Shown piece by piece: positions 31,493 through 40,211 of a stretch of 64,000 bases of DNA. The stretch is taken from positions 584,202 to 648,201 of the forward strand of contig NZ_JAKFYR010000002.1 in NCBI RefSeq assembly GCF_022554085.1, written 5' to 3'. A model generated the notes under the pieces. It was not told the origin of the DNA, ran no database searches, and worked only from the letters and a program-made list of their open reading frames with translations. How positions within the stretch are numbered: the first letter of the stretch is position 1; the number at the start of each line of letters is the position of its first letter. This stretch comes from Rhodococcus sp. CH91 (GTDB taxonomy: Bacteria; Actinomycetota; Actinomycetes; Mycobacteriales; Mycobacteriaceae). A program made the translations under genes and the position numbers.

Positions 31493-32128
31493 TCAGTCGT
31501 CGGCAGCGGGTGTGGGCGGCACGATCAGGAAGGACAACATGGTCCGGGCGATCCGGCGCACACCGTCGTCACCGGCCGTGGCTCCTCCCAGATCGGGGGC
31601 GAGCCAGACGCTGGCGAAGAATCGCGAGACGATCTCCGCGGCGGTGACGGTGTCGAAGTCGATCCCGGCCCGTTGTGCGGTGAGATCGAGTTCGTGCTGG
31701 ACGGACGTGAGCAGCATGGTCGTGATCTGGGGGTCGTGGAGTACGGGCAGCGCGGCTCCGTCGTCGACGAATCGCCGGGCGACCGGATGGTTCCGGACGG
31801 TGCGGACCGCTTCGACGATCCACTCGACAGCGCGTTCGTAGGGATCCTCGATGGAGTCGATGGCAGCGTGGAATCGCTCCACGAGGCGTTCGAGCTCCCA
31901 TGCGAACGCGCGGCTGAGGAGTTCTTCCTTGGTGTCGAAGCGCCGGAAGACCGTGGCCCGGCCCACGCCGGCCTCCGCGGCGACATCGGACACCGTGGTC
32001 CGTTCGAGCCCGTGATGGCTCAGGCAGCGGATCGTCGCGGCGAGGATCGCGGTGTCGGTCGGGTCGGTGTCGGCGCTCTGGCCGATCAGTGCTCCCACGA
32101 GGAGCGAACGCACGGGGGTGATACCCAT
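31493..32128 (-). CDS. TetR family regulator
   Basis: 211 residues. The N-terminal HTH is clear (about 25-70: TAILAATIRCLSHHGLERTTV, VAAEAGVGRATVFRRFDTKEELL), with a divergent helical ligand-binding domain after it. It is first in a same-strand series with the oxygenase and the yrbE/mce genes (41-base gap to the oxygenase), the standard place for an mce operon repressor. Start ATG 32128 is taken from the frame; the next in-frame start would shorten a non-conserved lead. Confidence 0.9.
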   Translation of the reverse strand: MGITPVRSLLVGALIGQSADTDPTDTAILAATIRCLSHHGLERTTVSDVAAEAGVGRATVFRRFDTKEELLSRAFAWELERLVERFHAAIDSIEDPYERAVEWIVEAVRTVRNHPVARRFVDDGAALPVLHDPQITTMLLTSVQHELDLTAQRAGIDFDTVTAAEIVSRFFASVWLAPDLGGATAGDDGVRRIARTMLSFLIVPPTPAADD

Positions 32129-32367
32129 AGTTCGAGGACGGTATCACCGATCTCACATACGCAAAAGAATGTGCTCTGCCCAACTCCACTTATGTCGCGG
32201 GGGTCTGAGTCCGGACGTTACGGAAAGTGGATATATCCAGAACTTTGCCCTCGTCGAGGAACGTGCCCGACCCTCCCCACCTGGAAAAGTGGCCGACCAC
32301 TTCCGACCTTTCGCCGTGTACACCGCGTCCACCAGGCCTTCTGCCCCGATGTCCGAATTGTGGTTCG
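32129..32367. promoter_or_regulatory. Divergent promoter region TetR / NfeD
   Basis: This 239-base non-coding gap separates the TetR gene from the NfeD-SPFH pair. It contains AAGTGG-CCGA-CCACTT (32287-32302), a perfect 6-bp inverted repeat with a four-base centre, and GGATATATCC near 32230. Either could be a TetR operator. No ORF here has a start site or family match. Confidence 0.4.
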
Positions 32368-32808
32368 ATGGTGACCGTGGCCGCATTGATTTGGTTGATC
32401 GCCGGAGTGGCGTTGGCCGCGGGAGAGGCCCTCACGGGCGATTTCGCGCTGTTGATGCTCGGCGGAGCTGCGCTGGTCACCGGTGGTGTCTCTGCGGCGA
32501 CCGATCTGCCGGTCTGGATAGACGCGGTGATCTTCGCGGTGACGTCGGCGGTGTTGCTCCTCGGGGTACGGCCGATCCTGCGACGCCGGTATTCGCAGCC
32601 GCCGGCCCTGCCGACCGGAATCGAGGCTCTGCCGGGCAAACGTGCACTCGTTCTCGAGCAGGTGGGTGAGCATTCCGGCCGCGTGAAGATCGACGGCGAC
32701 GTGTGGACCGCCAGGCCGCTGGACACCACCGAGGTGTACGAGCCTGGCACGACCGTGACGGTGATGCAGATCGACGGCGCGACCGCCGTCGTGTGGAAGG
32801 GTGTCTGA
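32368..32808 (+). CDS. NfeD-like membrane protein
   Basis: 146 residues: two to three membrane segments (about 5-80: VTVAALIWLIAGVALAAGEA, FALLMLGGAALVTGGV, AVIFAVTSAVLLLGV) and a C-terminal OB-fold (ALPGKRALVLEQVGEHSGRV, GTTVTVMQIDGATAVVW). NfeD proteins pair with SPFH (stomatin/flotillin-like) proteins; the partner is 3 bases downstream. Equivalent to Rv1487. ATG 32368 (GTG 32371 directly follows) is chosen because it starts at the first membrane helix. Role: membrane-domain organisation or quality control, inferred from the family. Confidence 0.9.
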   Translation: MVTVAALIWLIAGVALAAGEALTGDFALLMLGGAALVTGGVSAATDLPVWIDAVIFAVTSAVLLLGVRPILRRRYSQPPALPTGIEALPGKRALVLEQVGEHSGRVKIDGDVWTARPLDTTEVYEPGTTVTVMQIDGATAVVWKGV

Positions 32809-32810
32809 GG

Positions 32811-34055
32811 ATGGAAGCATTGATCGTGCTCGCCGTGGTGGTGGCACTCGTCGTGGTGGTCGTCGCGAAATCGGTGTCACTGGTGCCGCAGGCGGAAGCC
32901 GCGGTGATCGAACGTCTCGGGCGGTACTACCGGACGGCATCGGGTCAGCTCACGTTCCTGGTCCCGTTCGTCGACCGGATCCGAGCCAAGGTCGACCTGC
33001 GCGAGCGGGTCGTCTCGTTCCCGCCTCAGCCGGTCATCACGCAGGACAACCTCACGCTGAGCATCGACACGGTGGTGTACTTCCAGGTCACCAACCCGCA
33101 GGCGGCCGTCTACGAAATCAGTAACTACATCGCTGCGGTCGAGCAACTCACCGTCACCACTCTGCGCAACGTCGTCGGCGGAATGACCCTCGAAGAGACC
33201 CTCACCTCTCGTGACTCGATCAACGGGCAGCTCCGCGGGGTGCTCGACGAGGCCACCGGCCGATGGGGTCTGCGGGTGGCCCGAGTCGAGCTCAAGAGCA
33301 TCGATCCGCCGCCGTCGATCCAGGAGTCGATGGAGAAGCAGATGAAGGCGGACCGTGAGAAGCGCGCGATGATCCTCACGGCGGAGGGCCACCGGGAGTC
33401 GGCGATCAAGACCGCCGAAGGCGACAAGCAGTCACGGATCCTCTCGGCCGAGGGTGCCAAGCAGGCCGCGATCCTCGAGGCCGAAGCCGACAGGCAGTCG
33501 CGAATCCTCCGGGCGCAAGGTGACCGGGCCGCGCGCTACCTCGAGGCCCAGGGCGAAGCGAAGTCCATCGAGAAGGTCTTCGCGGCGATCAAGGCCGGAA
33601 AGCCCACGCCGGAACTGCTCGCCTATCAGTACTTGCAGACCCTGCCCCAGATGGCGCAGGGCGACGCCAACAAGATGTGGGTCGTGCCGAGCGATTTCGG
33701 CGATGCACTCAAGGGATTCGCGCGGAGTCTGGGGGCGCCCGGCGAGGACGGTGTCTTCAGGTTCGAACCGAGCCCGGTCGACGAGGCATTGCAGCGACCC
33801 GAGGACGACAGCGCCGAGGTCGAGGATTGGTTCGCGACCAAGCGCGACCCGGAGGTCGCACAGGCCGTCGCCGAAGCCGAAGCGGTCGCGCGCAAGCCGG
33901 TCGATCCCGCGGTCCGGACGGGTCTTGCCCCAGAGGGTGCTCAGGGTGCTGCCGGTCAGGGGCAGTCGGCGCTGCCCACCCCGCCGCCGGCGCAGCGCTG
34001 GATGGCGAACGACGCATCCGAGGAGCCGGCCGAACCGCCGCAGCAACAGCAGTAG
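32811..34055 (+). CDS. SPFH/stomatin-like membrane protein
   Basis: 414 residues, homologous to Rv1488 (381). One N-terminal membrane helix (about 4-21), an SPFH/band-7 domain (about 25-185: VPQAEAAVIERLGRYYRTAS, NVVGGMTLEETLTSRDSIN) and a coiled-coil with repeated AEG/EAD steps (about 190-260). The acidic Pro/Gln-rich tail, ending in QQQQ, is longer than in mycobacteria. Forms oligomeric membrane scaffolds with NfeD. ATG 32811 lies after GAGG and 2 bases past the NfeD stop. Confidence 0.94.
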   Translation: MEALIVLAVVVALVVVVVAKSVSLVPQAEAAVIERLGRYYRTASGQLTFLVPFVDRIRAKVDLRERVVSFPPQPVITQDNLTLSIDTVVYFQVTNPQAAVYEISNYIAAVEQLTVTTLRNVVGGMTLEETLTSRDSINGQLRGVLDEATGRWGLRVARVELKSIDPPPSIQESMEKQMKADREKRAMILTAEGHRESAIKTAEGDKQSRILSAEGAKQAAILEAEADRQSRILRAQGDRAARYLEAQGEAKSIEKVFAAIKAGKPTPELLAYQYLQTLPQMAQGDANKMWVVPSDFGDALKGFARSLGAPGEDGVFRFEPSPVDEALQRPEDDSAEVEDWFATKRDPEVAQAVAEAEAVARKPVDPAVRTGLAPEGAQGAAGQGQSALPTPPPAQRWMANDASEEPAEPPQQQQ

Positions 34056-34073
34056 CGGAACGGAGTCGAGGGG

Positions 34074-34099
34074 GAGGGTACGCCCGTCGGTGCACCCTC
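34074..34099. terminator. Weak hairpin between convergent genes
   Basis: GAGGGT (34074-34079) and ACCCTC (34094-34099) can pair in the 51-base gap between the SPFH gene and the convergent EamA gene. The stem is only 6 bp with a 14-base loop and no T-run, so termination is possible but unproven. Confidence 0.25.
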
Positions 34100-34106
34100 G
34101 TCATCG

Positions 34107-35087
34107 TCATCGGCGTCCGAGCATCGGCAGCGCCATCGCCACCACGATGAGACCGGCGCCCGCCGCAGCGAGCATCGTCACGGACTCTCCGAACGCGACC
34201 GTCCCGATCATCAGTGCGACCACGACCTCGAGATAGGACAGGCCCGACAGTTCTGCGGCGCGTAGATGCTTGCCCGCCACCACGAGCAGTCCCAGCGCGA
34301 ACAGGCCACAGACGACGAAGAACCCACCGGCCCACAGCCAGTGCGTCACGGTCATCCCCGACATGTCGGGCCGGGTCAGTGCGACCATCGCCCCCGCCGC
34401 GACGGCACCGAAGACGAAGTTCCACAGGGACCGGACGTCGGACGGCATGTCGGTGCGATAGCGGTAGCACAGCAGGGCCGCGCCGTAGAAGAGACCCGAG
34501 GCTGCGCCGAGTACGGTGCCCAGCGTCTCGTGTTCACCGCCGGAGCGGTTGCCCCCGACGAGGCCGGCAGCGAGAAGCATTCCTGCGAAAGCTGTTCCGA
34601 CGGACAGCGCATCGAAGCGAGTGATCGATTCTTTGAGGACGGTCCGGGCGAGAACGATCGCGACGACGGGACCGAGATAGTGCAACACCACTGCCCGGGA
34701 CAGATCTGTCAGGACCGTGGCGGACAGATAGGTGGCCAGAGAAAGTCCGAGGAAAAAACCTCCACCGACGACCGACCAGGACAGGCGGATCCGGCGCAGT
34801 TGCCCGAGACGGCGTGACAGTGCGATCAGAACGAGCATGCCGACCGCTCCGACCACCATCCGTCCGAGTGTCAGTGCCTCGCCGAGGACCGCGCCGTCGG
34901 GAGTGGCCTTGCGGCCGAACAATCCTGCGGCGCCCATCGCGGTTGCGGACAACACGATCGCGGCGATTCCGAGTCGCCGGTTCGTGTGCGGCGGCGATTC
35001 CGGGGCGGGGGAGAGGGGAAGAACCGGGCTACTCGGCTCGGACAGAGCATCATCGGCACGCAGGGGCGCGCCCAGGGAAACGGTCAC
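34107..35087 (-). CDS. EamA-family (DMT) transporter under glycine riboswitch control
   Basis: 326 residues with ten hydrophobic segments and two EamA repeats (about 45-175 and 190-320; LGIAAIVLSATAMGAAGLFGR, YLGPVVAIVLARTVLKES, GLSYLEVVVALMIGTVAFGES), the drug/metabolite exporter fold. The frame is open far upstream, but GTG 35087 is the first start downstream of the riboswitch and leaves a 40-residue polar N-terminus before the first helix. The tandem glycine riboswitch about 50 bases upstream strongly suggests the transported compound is glycine or something derived from it; since such riboswitches usually switch genes on, glycine export is the simplest role. That role is inferred. Confidence 0.88.
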   Translation of the reverse strand: MTVSLGAPLRADDALSEPSSPVLPLSPAPESPPHTNRRLGIAAIVLSATAMGAAGLFGRKATPDGAVLGEALTLGRMVVGAVGMLVLIALSRRLGQLRRIRLSWSVVGGGFFLGLSLATYLSATVLTDLSRAVVLHYLGPVVAIVLARTVLKESITRFDALSVGTAFAGMLLAAGLVGGNRSGGEHETLGTVLGAASGLFYGAALLCYRYRTDMPSDVRSLWNFVFGAVAAGAMVALTRPDMSGMTVTHWLWAGGFFVVCGLFALGLLVVAGKHLRAAELSGLSYLEVVVALMIGTVAFGESVTMLAAAGAGLIVVAMALPMLGRR

Positions 35088-35139
35088 ACGTCTACCTCGG
35101 GTCCAGGGTGCACGAAGTGAGCACCGGCGGGTGTTGTCG

Positions 35140-35313
35140 TTCCCCGCTCTGTCATCGGACCTGAGAGCTTTCGCGGACGTGATCCGCTTACACCTTCGGT
35201 GAACCCGGAAGAGTTGCTTTCCAGAGGAGCCTCGCCGTGGCGGTCTCGGGGGCCTGAGAGATTCCCGGGGAGGTTGCTCCTTCGGCGCCCGCTGTGCGCG
35301 GGACTCTCCCGCC
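35140..35313 (-). ncRNA. Tandem glycine riboswitch
   Basis: Read on the minus strand. Aptamer 1 (about 35313-35240) has GGGAGAGTCC, GCGCCGAAGGAGCAA and TCTCAGGCC. Aptamer 2 (about 35235-35140) has GAGGCTCCTCTGG, the conserved TTCACCGAAGGTGTAAG, and CTCTCAGGTCC ending in GACAGAG. The CCGAAGG-(A/T)G-AA core and the CTCAGG closing block occur twice in the order and spacing of the gcvT-type tandem element. It lies in the 495-base gap 35088-35582 and ends about 50 bases before the EamA start. Confidence 0.92.
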
Positions 35314-35453
35314 GCGGTTCGGTGGCTGTTCAGTTGTGGCGCCAAGTATGCCATGCACCTCGATGTGGGTCTGCGGGGCCGCGTCGGGGTCGGCGTGTCG
35401 TGTATTTCGGCTGGTGAGAAGGCTGACAGAAAATTCCGGTCGATACCTTCACA

Positions 35454-35467
35454 AATATTCGCATAAT
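35454..35467 (+). promoter_or_regulatory. Island palindrome site 1 (AAYAT-N4-ATRTT)
   Basis: AATAT-TCGC-ATAAT, one mismatch in the right arm. It lies 116 bases before the acyl-CoA synthetase start and next to a TATGGT that could serve as a -10 box. CACAAATAT around it is repeated exactly at site 3. One of five such sites, all in front of genes of the catabolic island. Confidence 0.55.
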
Positions 35468-35582
35468 TGCTATGGTGTGCATCACACGGTCTCGCGGCCG
35501 AGGGTTCGGGCCCGGTGACCGCGAGCGCCGGTCGATTCGTCTCTTCTCTCGTACGGCAAGGCTTCTGAAGACAGGTGGTCAT

Positions 35583-37076
35583 ATGGGTATCGGGATGGTC
35601 CTCGACATGGCGTCCGCCGCCACCCCCGATCGGATCGCGATGGGTCCTCGTGCGAACGGCGTCACCTATCGCCGACTCGATGAACTCGCTTCGCGCGGTG
35701 CAGGATTGCTCGGCGAGCTCGGGGCCCGGCATGTCGTCTTCGTGGGCGTGAACGGTCCGGTCCTTCCCGTGCTCATGTTCGCCGCCGGGCGCGCCGGTAT
35801 TCCTCTGGCGCCCTTGAACTACCGGCTTCCGGCCACGCAGCTGCTCGAACTGATCGACAGGCTGGACGAACCGATCGTCGTGGCGGATGCCGAGTATGTC
35901 GGCAAGCTCGACGGGTGCGCGCACCGAATCGTCTCGACCAGCGAATTCTTCGGCCTCGCGGAGGGTACGTCACCTCTGGAGGGCGACCGATCGGAAGACG
36001 GGGGAACCGCCATCGTGCTGTTCACCTCCGGGACCACCTCGGCTCCGAAAGGGGTGTTGCTCCGACATCGGAACCTGCTGTCCTATCTCATCAACACCGT
36101 CGAATTCGGTTCCGCAGCAGAGGAACAGGCAACCCTGGTCAGCACGCCTCCCTATCACATCGCAGGGCTCGGTGCCGTTCTGAGCAACGTCTACTCGGGT
36201 CGCCGCATGGTGTACCTGCCCGACTTCACGCCGCAAGGCTGGCTCGACCTCGTCCGCACCGAGGGCGTCACCAGCGCGATGGTGGTGCCCACGATGCTCG
36301 CCCGCATCGTCGACCACCTCGGCGGTCTGCCGGCCGAGGTCCCGACGCTCGAGTCGCTCGCCTACGGAGGCGCGCGGATGCCCCAGCCGGTCCTCGAGCG
36401 TGCTCTCGCAGCGTTCGGGGACACCGGATTCGTCAACGCGTACGGGTTGACGGAGACCAGTTCGACGATCGCGGTTCTCGGGCCCGAAGATCATCGGGAG
36501 GCATTCGCGAAACCCGAACTGCGAGGACGGCTCTCCTCGACCGGTCGAATCGTGCCCGGCATCGAAGCGCAGATCCGATCCGAGGACGGTGAACGTGTGC
36601 TGTCCGACGGGCAGACGGGTTTGCTGTGGGTGCGCGGGGCGCAGGTCAGTGGCGAGTACATGGGTAGCGGTTCGGTTCTGGACGCGGAGGGTTGGTTCCC
36701 GACCAGGGACCGTGCCCGGATCGAGGACGGCTATCTCTACATCGGTGGTCGCGCGGACGACACGATCATCCGAGGCGGGGAAAACATCGCGCCGGCCGAG
36801 ATCGAGGATGTGCTGGCACGCCACCCGCAGGTGCGTGAGGTGGCCGTGATCGGTACCCCCGACGACGAATGGGGTGAACGGATCTGTGCAGTGATCATCC
36901 CGGCCGTCGACGACCACGACGACGCCGACGAGATCCGCACGTGGTGCCGTGAACGTCTGCGCGGCTCGAGGACCCCCGACGACGTCGTGTTCGTCGACGA
37001 TCTGCCCCGTACTCCCACCGGCAAGCTCGTGCGCCGCGATCTCGTCGAGCAGGTCACGGCCGGGCTCGCGAGATGA
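35583..37076 (+). CDS. Acyl-CoA synthetase (ANL superfamily)
   Basis: Activates a carboxylic acid to its CoA thioester through an acyl-adenylate. 497 residues. P-loop LFTSGTTSAPKGVLLRH, A5 motif NAYGLTETSS, A7 region TRDRARIEDGYLYIGGRADD, and the A10 lysine in RTPTGKLVRRD are intact, so the enzyme should be active. The family includes medium-chain, aromatic and cyclic acid ligases; specificity is not readable. ATG 35583 is chosen over the earlier open frame because it starts at the conserved N-terminus and the palindrome site lies upstream. It is the first gene of the 13-kb plus-strand run 35583-48528 and the likely entry step of the pathway. Confidence 0.92.
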   Translation: MGIGMVLDMASAATPDRIAMGPRANGVTYRRLDELASRGAGLLGELGARHVVFVGVNGPVLPVLMFAAGRAGIPLAPLNYRLPATQLLELIDRLDEPIVVADAEYVGKLDGCAHRIVSTSEFFGLAEGTSPLEGDRSEDGGTAIVLFTSGTTSAPKGVLLRHRNLLSYLINTVEFGSAAEEQATLVSTPPYHIAGLGAVLSNVYSGRRMVYLPDFTPQGWLDLVRTEGVTSAMVVPTMLARIVDHLGGLPAEVPTLESLAYGGARMPQPVLERALAAFGDTGFVNAYGLTETSSTIAVLGPEDHREAFAKPELRGRLSSTGRIVPGIEAQIRSEDGERVLSDGQTGLLWVRGAQVSGEYMGSGSVLDAEGWFPTRDRARIEDGYLYIGGRADDTIIRGGENIAPAEIEDVLARHPQVREVAVIGTPDDEWGERICAVIIPAVDDHDDADEIRTWCRERLRGSRTPDDVVFVDDLPRTPTGKLVRRDLVEQVTAGLAR

Positions 37077-37116
37077 CCGCGCTACCGTCCGCATCACGAA
37101 GAGAACGGGCATCGCT

Positions 37117-38160
37117 GTGACCGACACCGTCGACACCGAACTCGTCCGACGCGAGTGGATCCTCCGTGCGCGCCCGAGCGGCCGCCCCCTCGACACCGAC
37201 GTCGAACTGGTCGAGACGACTCCCGTCGAGCCTGCTCGCGGGCAAGTCCGCGTCCGGAATCTCGTCATGTCCGTCGAGCCCTACATGCGCGGCCGAATGG
37301 GTGGCGGAGCGTCCTACGCAGAACCCTACGAGCTCGGTGCGCCCATGCTTGCCCCGACGGTCGGAGTCGTGTCCTGGTCCGATCGATCGGAGCTACCGAT
37401 CGGCTCGCTCGTGCTCCACGAGTACGGTTGGCGCACGGAAAGTCTCGTCGACGTGGCCGACTGCCGCCGGCTCCGTCACGACGATCTCCCCGCGGCATGT
37501 CATCTGAGTGTCCTCGGCATCCCGGGAATGACGGCCTGGGTGGGGATCGACCGGATCGCGCAGGTCCGCAACGGCGACGTCGTGTTCGTGTCGTCTGCGG
37601 CCGGTGCGGTCGGATCCGTTGCCGTTCAACTCGCCAAGCAACGCGGTGCGGTGGTGATCGCGAGTGCAGGATCTCCGGAGAAAGTCGCGCTTGCGCGGGA
37701 ACTCGGTGCGGACACGGCATTCGACCATCACGAGGGGCCGGCGAAGGATCTGTTGCACACCGCGATGGAGGAGATCGGGGCTCCAGCTCTCGACGTGTAT
37801 TTCGACAATGTCGGAGGACAGCAACTCGAAGCGGCCATCCGTGTCCTCGCCGACCACGCACGCATCGCCCTGTGCGGAATGATCAGCGTCTACAACTCCG
37901 CCGAACCCGTACCCGGCCCGAGCAATCTCCTCAAACTGATCTGGCGGCGTGCCCGGATGGAAGGCTTCCTGCTGGCCGACCACCTGGACGCGCGCGAGGA
38001 GTTCGAGGACGAGATGGCGGCACTTCTCCGGAGCGGACGGATCCGCCCCGTCCATACCGAGTTCCCCGGCGGTATCGCCGGTGCGTGGGACGCCTTCGCC
38101 GGGATGCTCGACGGGGCAGCGACCGGCAAAGCACTCGTTCCGCTCGCATCTTCCGTCTGA
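37117..38160 (+). CDS. NADPH-dependent medium-chain oxidoreductase (CurA/PTGR type)
   Basis: 347-residue zinc-free MDR of the alkenal/one reductase group. Family blocks are LVMSVEPYMRGRM, LSVLGIPGMTAWVGI and the nucleotide loop SSAAGAVGSVAVQLAK; YFDNVGGQQLEAAI and ALCGMISVYN follow. Such enzymes reduce the C=C bond of alpha,beta-unsaturated carbonyls. In this island it could reduce an enone or enoyl-CoA intermediate. GTG 37117 gives the family N-terminus (TELVRREWILRARPSG); 40 bases after the synthetase. Confidence 0.9.
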   Translation: MTDTVDTELVRREWILRARPSGRPLDTDVELVETTPVEPARGQVRVRNLVMSVEPYMRGRMGGGASYAEPYELGAPMLAPTVGVVSWSDRSELPIGSLVLHEYGWRTESLVDVADCRRLRHDDLPAACHLSVLGIPGMTAWVGIDRIAQVRNGDVVFVSSAAGAVGSVAVQLAKQRGAVVIASAGSPEKVALARELGADTAFDHHEGPAKDLLHTAMEEIGAPALDVYFDNVGGQQLEAAIRVLADHARIALCGMISVYNSAEPVPGPSNLLKLIWRRARMEGFLLADHLDAREEFEDEMAALLRSGRIRPVHTEFPGGIAGAWDAFAGMLDGAATGKALVPLASSV

Positions 38161-38265
38161 CCCCACCGGGCCGTTCCGGCGCCGCCCCGGCGACGCCGGT
38201 GTCCGGCTGCATCTTCCCACCCTTTCGGCATCGTCCGGGTGCCGACCTCATCGACAGGAGCCAGC

Positions 38266-39030
38266 ATGACTTCGCATCCACTCCCTCTCGAAGGGAAGGT
38301 AGCGCTCGTCACCGGCGGTAGCCGCGGTCTGGGCCGCGAGATGGTTCTCGCGTTCGCGAACGCAGGCGCCGACACGGTCATCGTCAGCCGGAAGGTCGGC
38401 AGCTGCGAGGAGCTGGCCGCCGAGGTGGCCGAGACCACCGGCCGTCAGGCGCTCCCGCTGGCCTTCCACGTCGGTGACTGGGATGCGCACGAGCCTCTCG
38501 TCGAACGGATCTACGACGAGTTCGGCCGTCTGGACATCCTGGTCAACAACGCCGGCATGGCACCGCTGTATCCCAGTCTCGACCAGGTGTCGGAGGAATT
38601 GTTCGACAAGGTGATCGCCGTCAACCTCAAGGGTGCCTTCCGGCTCACCAGCCTCGTCGGGCCCCGGATGGCCGCCGGTTCCGGGGGATCGATCATCAAC
38701 ATCAGCTCGATCGCCTCCGAGCGTCCGATGACCACCGATCTGCCGTATGCGGCCGCGAAGGCCGGGTTGAACACCTTGACGAAGGGTTTCGCCCAGGCAT
38801 ACGGGCCTACCGTGCGGGTCAACACGATCATGGCCGGTGCCTTCCTCACGGACATCAGCAAGGCATGGGACATGGACTCGGCCACCGAACTGTTCGAGGG
38901 CATGCCGCTCCAGCGCGCCGGCAATCCCGACGAGATCGTCGGTGCAGCACTGTATCTCGCCGGCCCGGGCTCGACCTACACCACCGGCGCTGTGATTCCC
39001 GTCGACGGCGGCCGCACCTCCACCCCCTGA
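38266..39030 (+). CDS. SDR family oxidoreductase
   Basis: 254 residues. Cofactor loop TGGSRGLG, NNAG (VNNAGMAPLY), catalytic Ser in INISSIAS and Tyr/Lys in YAAAKAG, and GAVIPVDGG at the end. VSRK after beta-2 leaves cofactor choice open, with NADP(H) favoured by the nearby Arg and Lys. ATG 38266 is preceded by ACAGGAG. One of six SDRs in the island; a 3-hydroxyacyl-CoA or alcohol dehydrogenase role is likely, substrate unknown. 105 bases after the MDR gene. Confidence 0.9.
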   Translation: MTSHPLPLEGKVALVTGGSRGLGREMVLAFANAGADTVIVSRKVGSCEELAAEVAETTGRQALPLAFHVGDWDAHEPLVERIYDEFGRLDILVNNAGMAPLYPSLDQVSEELFDKVIAVNLKGAFRLTSLVGPRMAAGSGGSIINISSIASERPMTTDLPYAAAKAGLNTLTKGFAQAYGPTVRVNTIMAGAFLTDISKAWDMDSATELFEGMPLQRAGNPDEIVGAALYLAGPGSTYTTGAVIPVDGGRTSTP

Positions 39031-39069
39031 CGAAACTCGGCCCCACCGGCCGACCACCAGGAGCCCCAC

Positions 39070-40164
39070 ATGAATCCCAGTCACACCCGACGCCGCACCC
39101 GGCGTGCCTTCCTGTCGGCCATGACCGCAGCCGCACTCGCAGCGGCTCTCACGGCCTGCGGTGGAAGCGGCAGCGACGACCGCATCACCTCGGACTCGAT
39201 CGGATCCACCGGCCCGGCCGGCGACGATGCCTGGCAGCAGGTCGTCGAGGCGGCGAAGGCGGAAGGTGAGGTCACGATCTATTCGTCGAACGCCGCGGAC
39301 GCGCTCGCCGAACTCGGCCGGCGTTTCGAGGCCGATTACGGCATCCGCCTGAACGTCGTGCGCGACGTCGACGCGAATCTGCACCAGAAGATCGGAGCGG
39401 AGGCCGAGACCGGCAACCGGGTCGCCGACGTGGTCACCCAGGCGAGTGCGCCCTGGGCCGTGAACCTCGGGGCGAGCGGGGAATTCGCTGAACCCGTCGG
39501 TCCGGCCTTCACGGATTCGGCCGGCGAATACGACGTCGACACCTTGAAGGACGACACCGGCTATTTCGTCTCGAACGCGTCCGTTCTGACCTTCGGCTGG
39601 AACACGCAGCGCCATCCGGACGGCGTCGAAAGCTACAGCGACCTGCTGGATCCCACGCTCGCCGACGGCAGGATCGGAATCGTCCTTCCCACCTCCACCG
39701 CACACGTGGACTTCTACGACAACTATCTCGAGCAGGTCGGAGGAGAAGGCTTCCTCGAGAAGTTGGCACAGCAGCGTCCGCGCATCTACCCCAGCGCGCT
39801 GCCGTTGGCGCAGGCTCTCGCGTCCGGCGAGATCGCCGTCGGCGCCTTCGTACAGGACCAGAAGAGCGAGCAGCAGAGCGGGGCACCCGTCGACTCGGCC
39901 TTCGGAGACCTCGTGTGGGGCGCGCCCATGTACACCGCGATCCTCGCCGACGCCGTGCATCCGAATGCGGCGCAGGTCCTGGCCAACTACATGATCACCC
40001 CGGCCGGTCAGGAAGCGGTCTCGTTCCGCAACGCAGCCGTGCTGCCCGGAATCGGTTCCGCCGTCACCACCGTCGACAAGGTCGCCCCGCAGAACACGGA
40101 CGCCATGACGCCGGAAGCGCTCGAAGAACTCAAGGCCCGCTTCGGCCGCCTGTTCAACCAGTGA
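39070..40164 (+). CDS. Solute-binding lipoprotein (possible Tat substrate), paralogue A
   Basis: 364 residues. TRRAFLS (residues 10-16) is a twin-arginine-type motif and LTAC30 a lipobox, so it may be a Tat-exported lipoprotein. The mature fold is the FbpA-like family: EVTIYSSNAADALAELGRRFEADYG, ADVVTQASAPWAV, VLTFGWNTQRHPDGVESYSDLLDP. It is a close paralogue of the product at 55572 (shared WNT..PDGV..Y.DLLDP, DANL, SGEIA, AGAPVDS, HPNAAQ), yet no permease or ATPase is beside it. It probably serves the importer at 58270-61177. ATG 39070 has AGGAG. Confidence 0.9.
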   Translation: MNPSHTRRRTRRAFLSAMTAAALAAALTACGGSGSDDRITSDSIGSTGPAGDDAWQQVVEAAKAEGEVTIYSSNAADALAELGRRFEADYGIRLNVVRDVDANLHQKIGAEAETGNRVADVVTQASAPWAVNLGASGEFAEPVGPAFTDSAGEYDVDTLKDDTGYFVSNASVLTFGWNTQRHPDGVESYSDLLDPTLADGRIGIVLPTSTAHVDFYDNYLEQVGGEGFLEKLAQQRPRIYPSALPLAQALASGEIAVGAFVQDQKSEQQSGAPVDSAFGDLVWGAPMYTAILADAVHPNAAQVLANYMITPAGQEAVSFRNAAVLPGIGSAVTTVDKVAPQNTDAMTPEALEELKARFGRLFNQ

Positions 40165-40211
40165 ACACCGGCCGTGCCGCGGCAGGCACCGCCAGACAAG
40201 GAGTCAGACCC

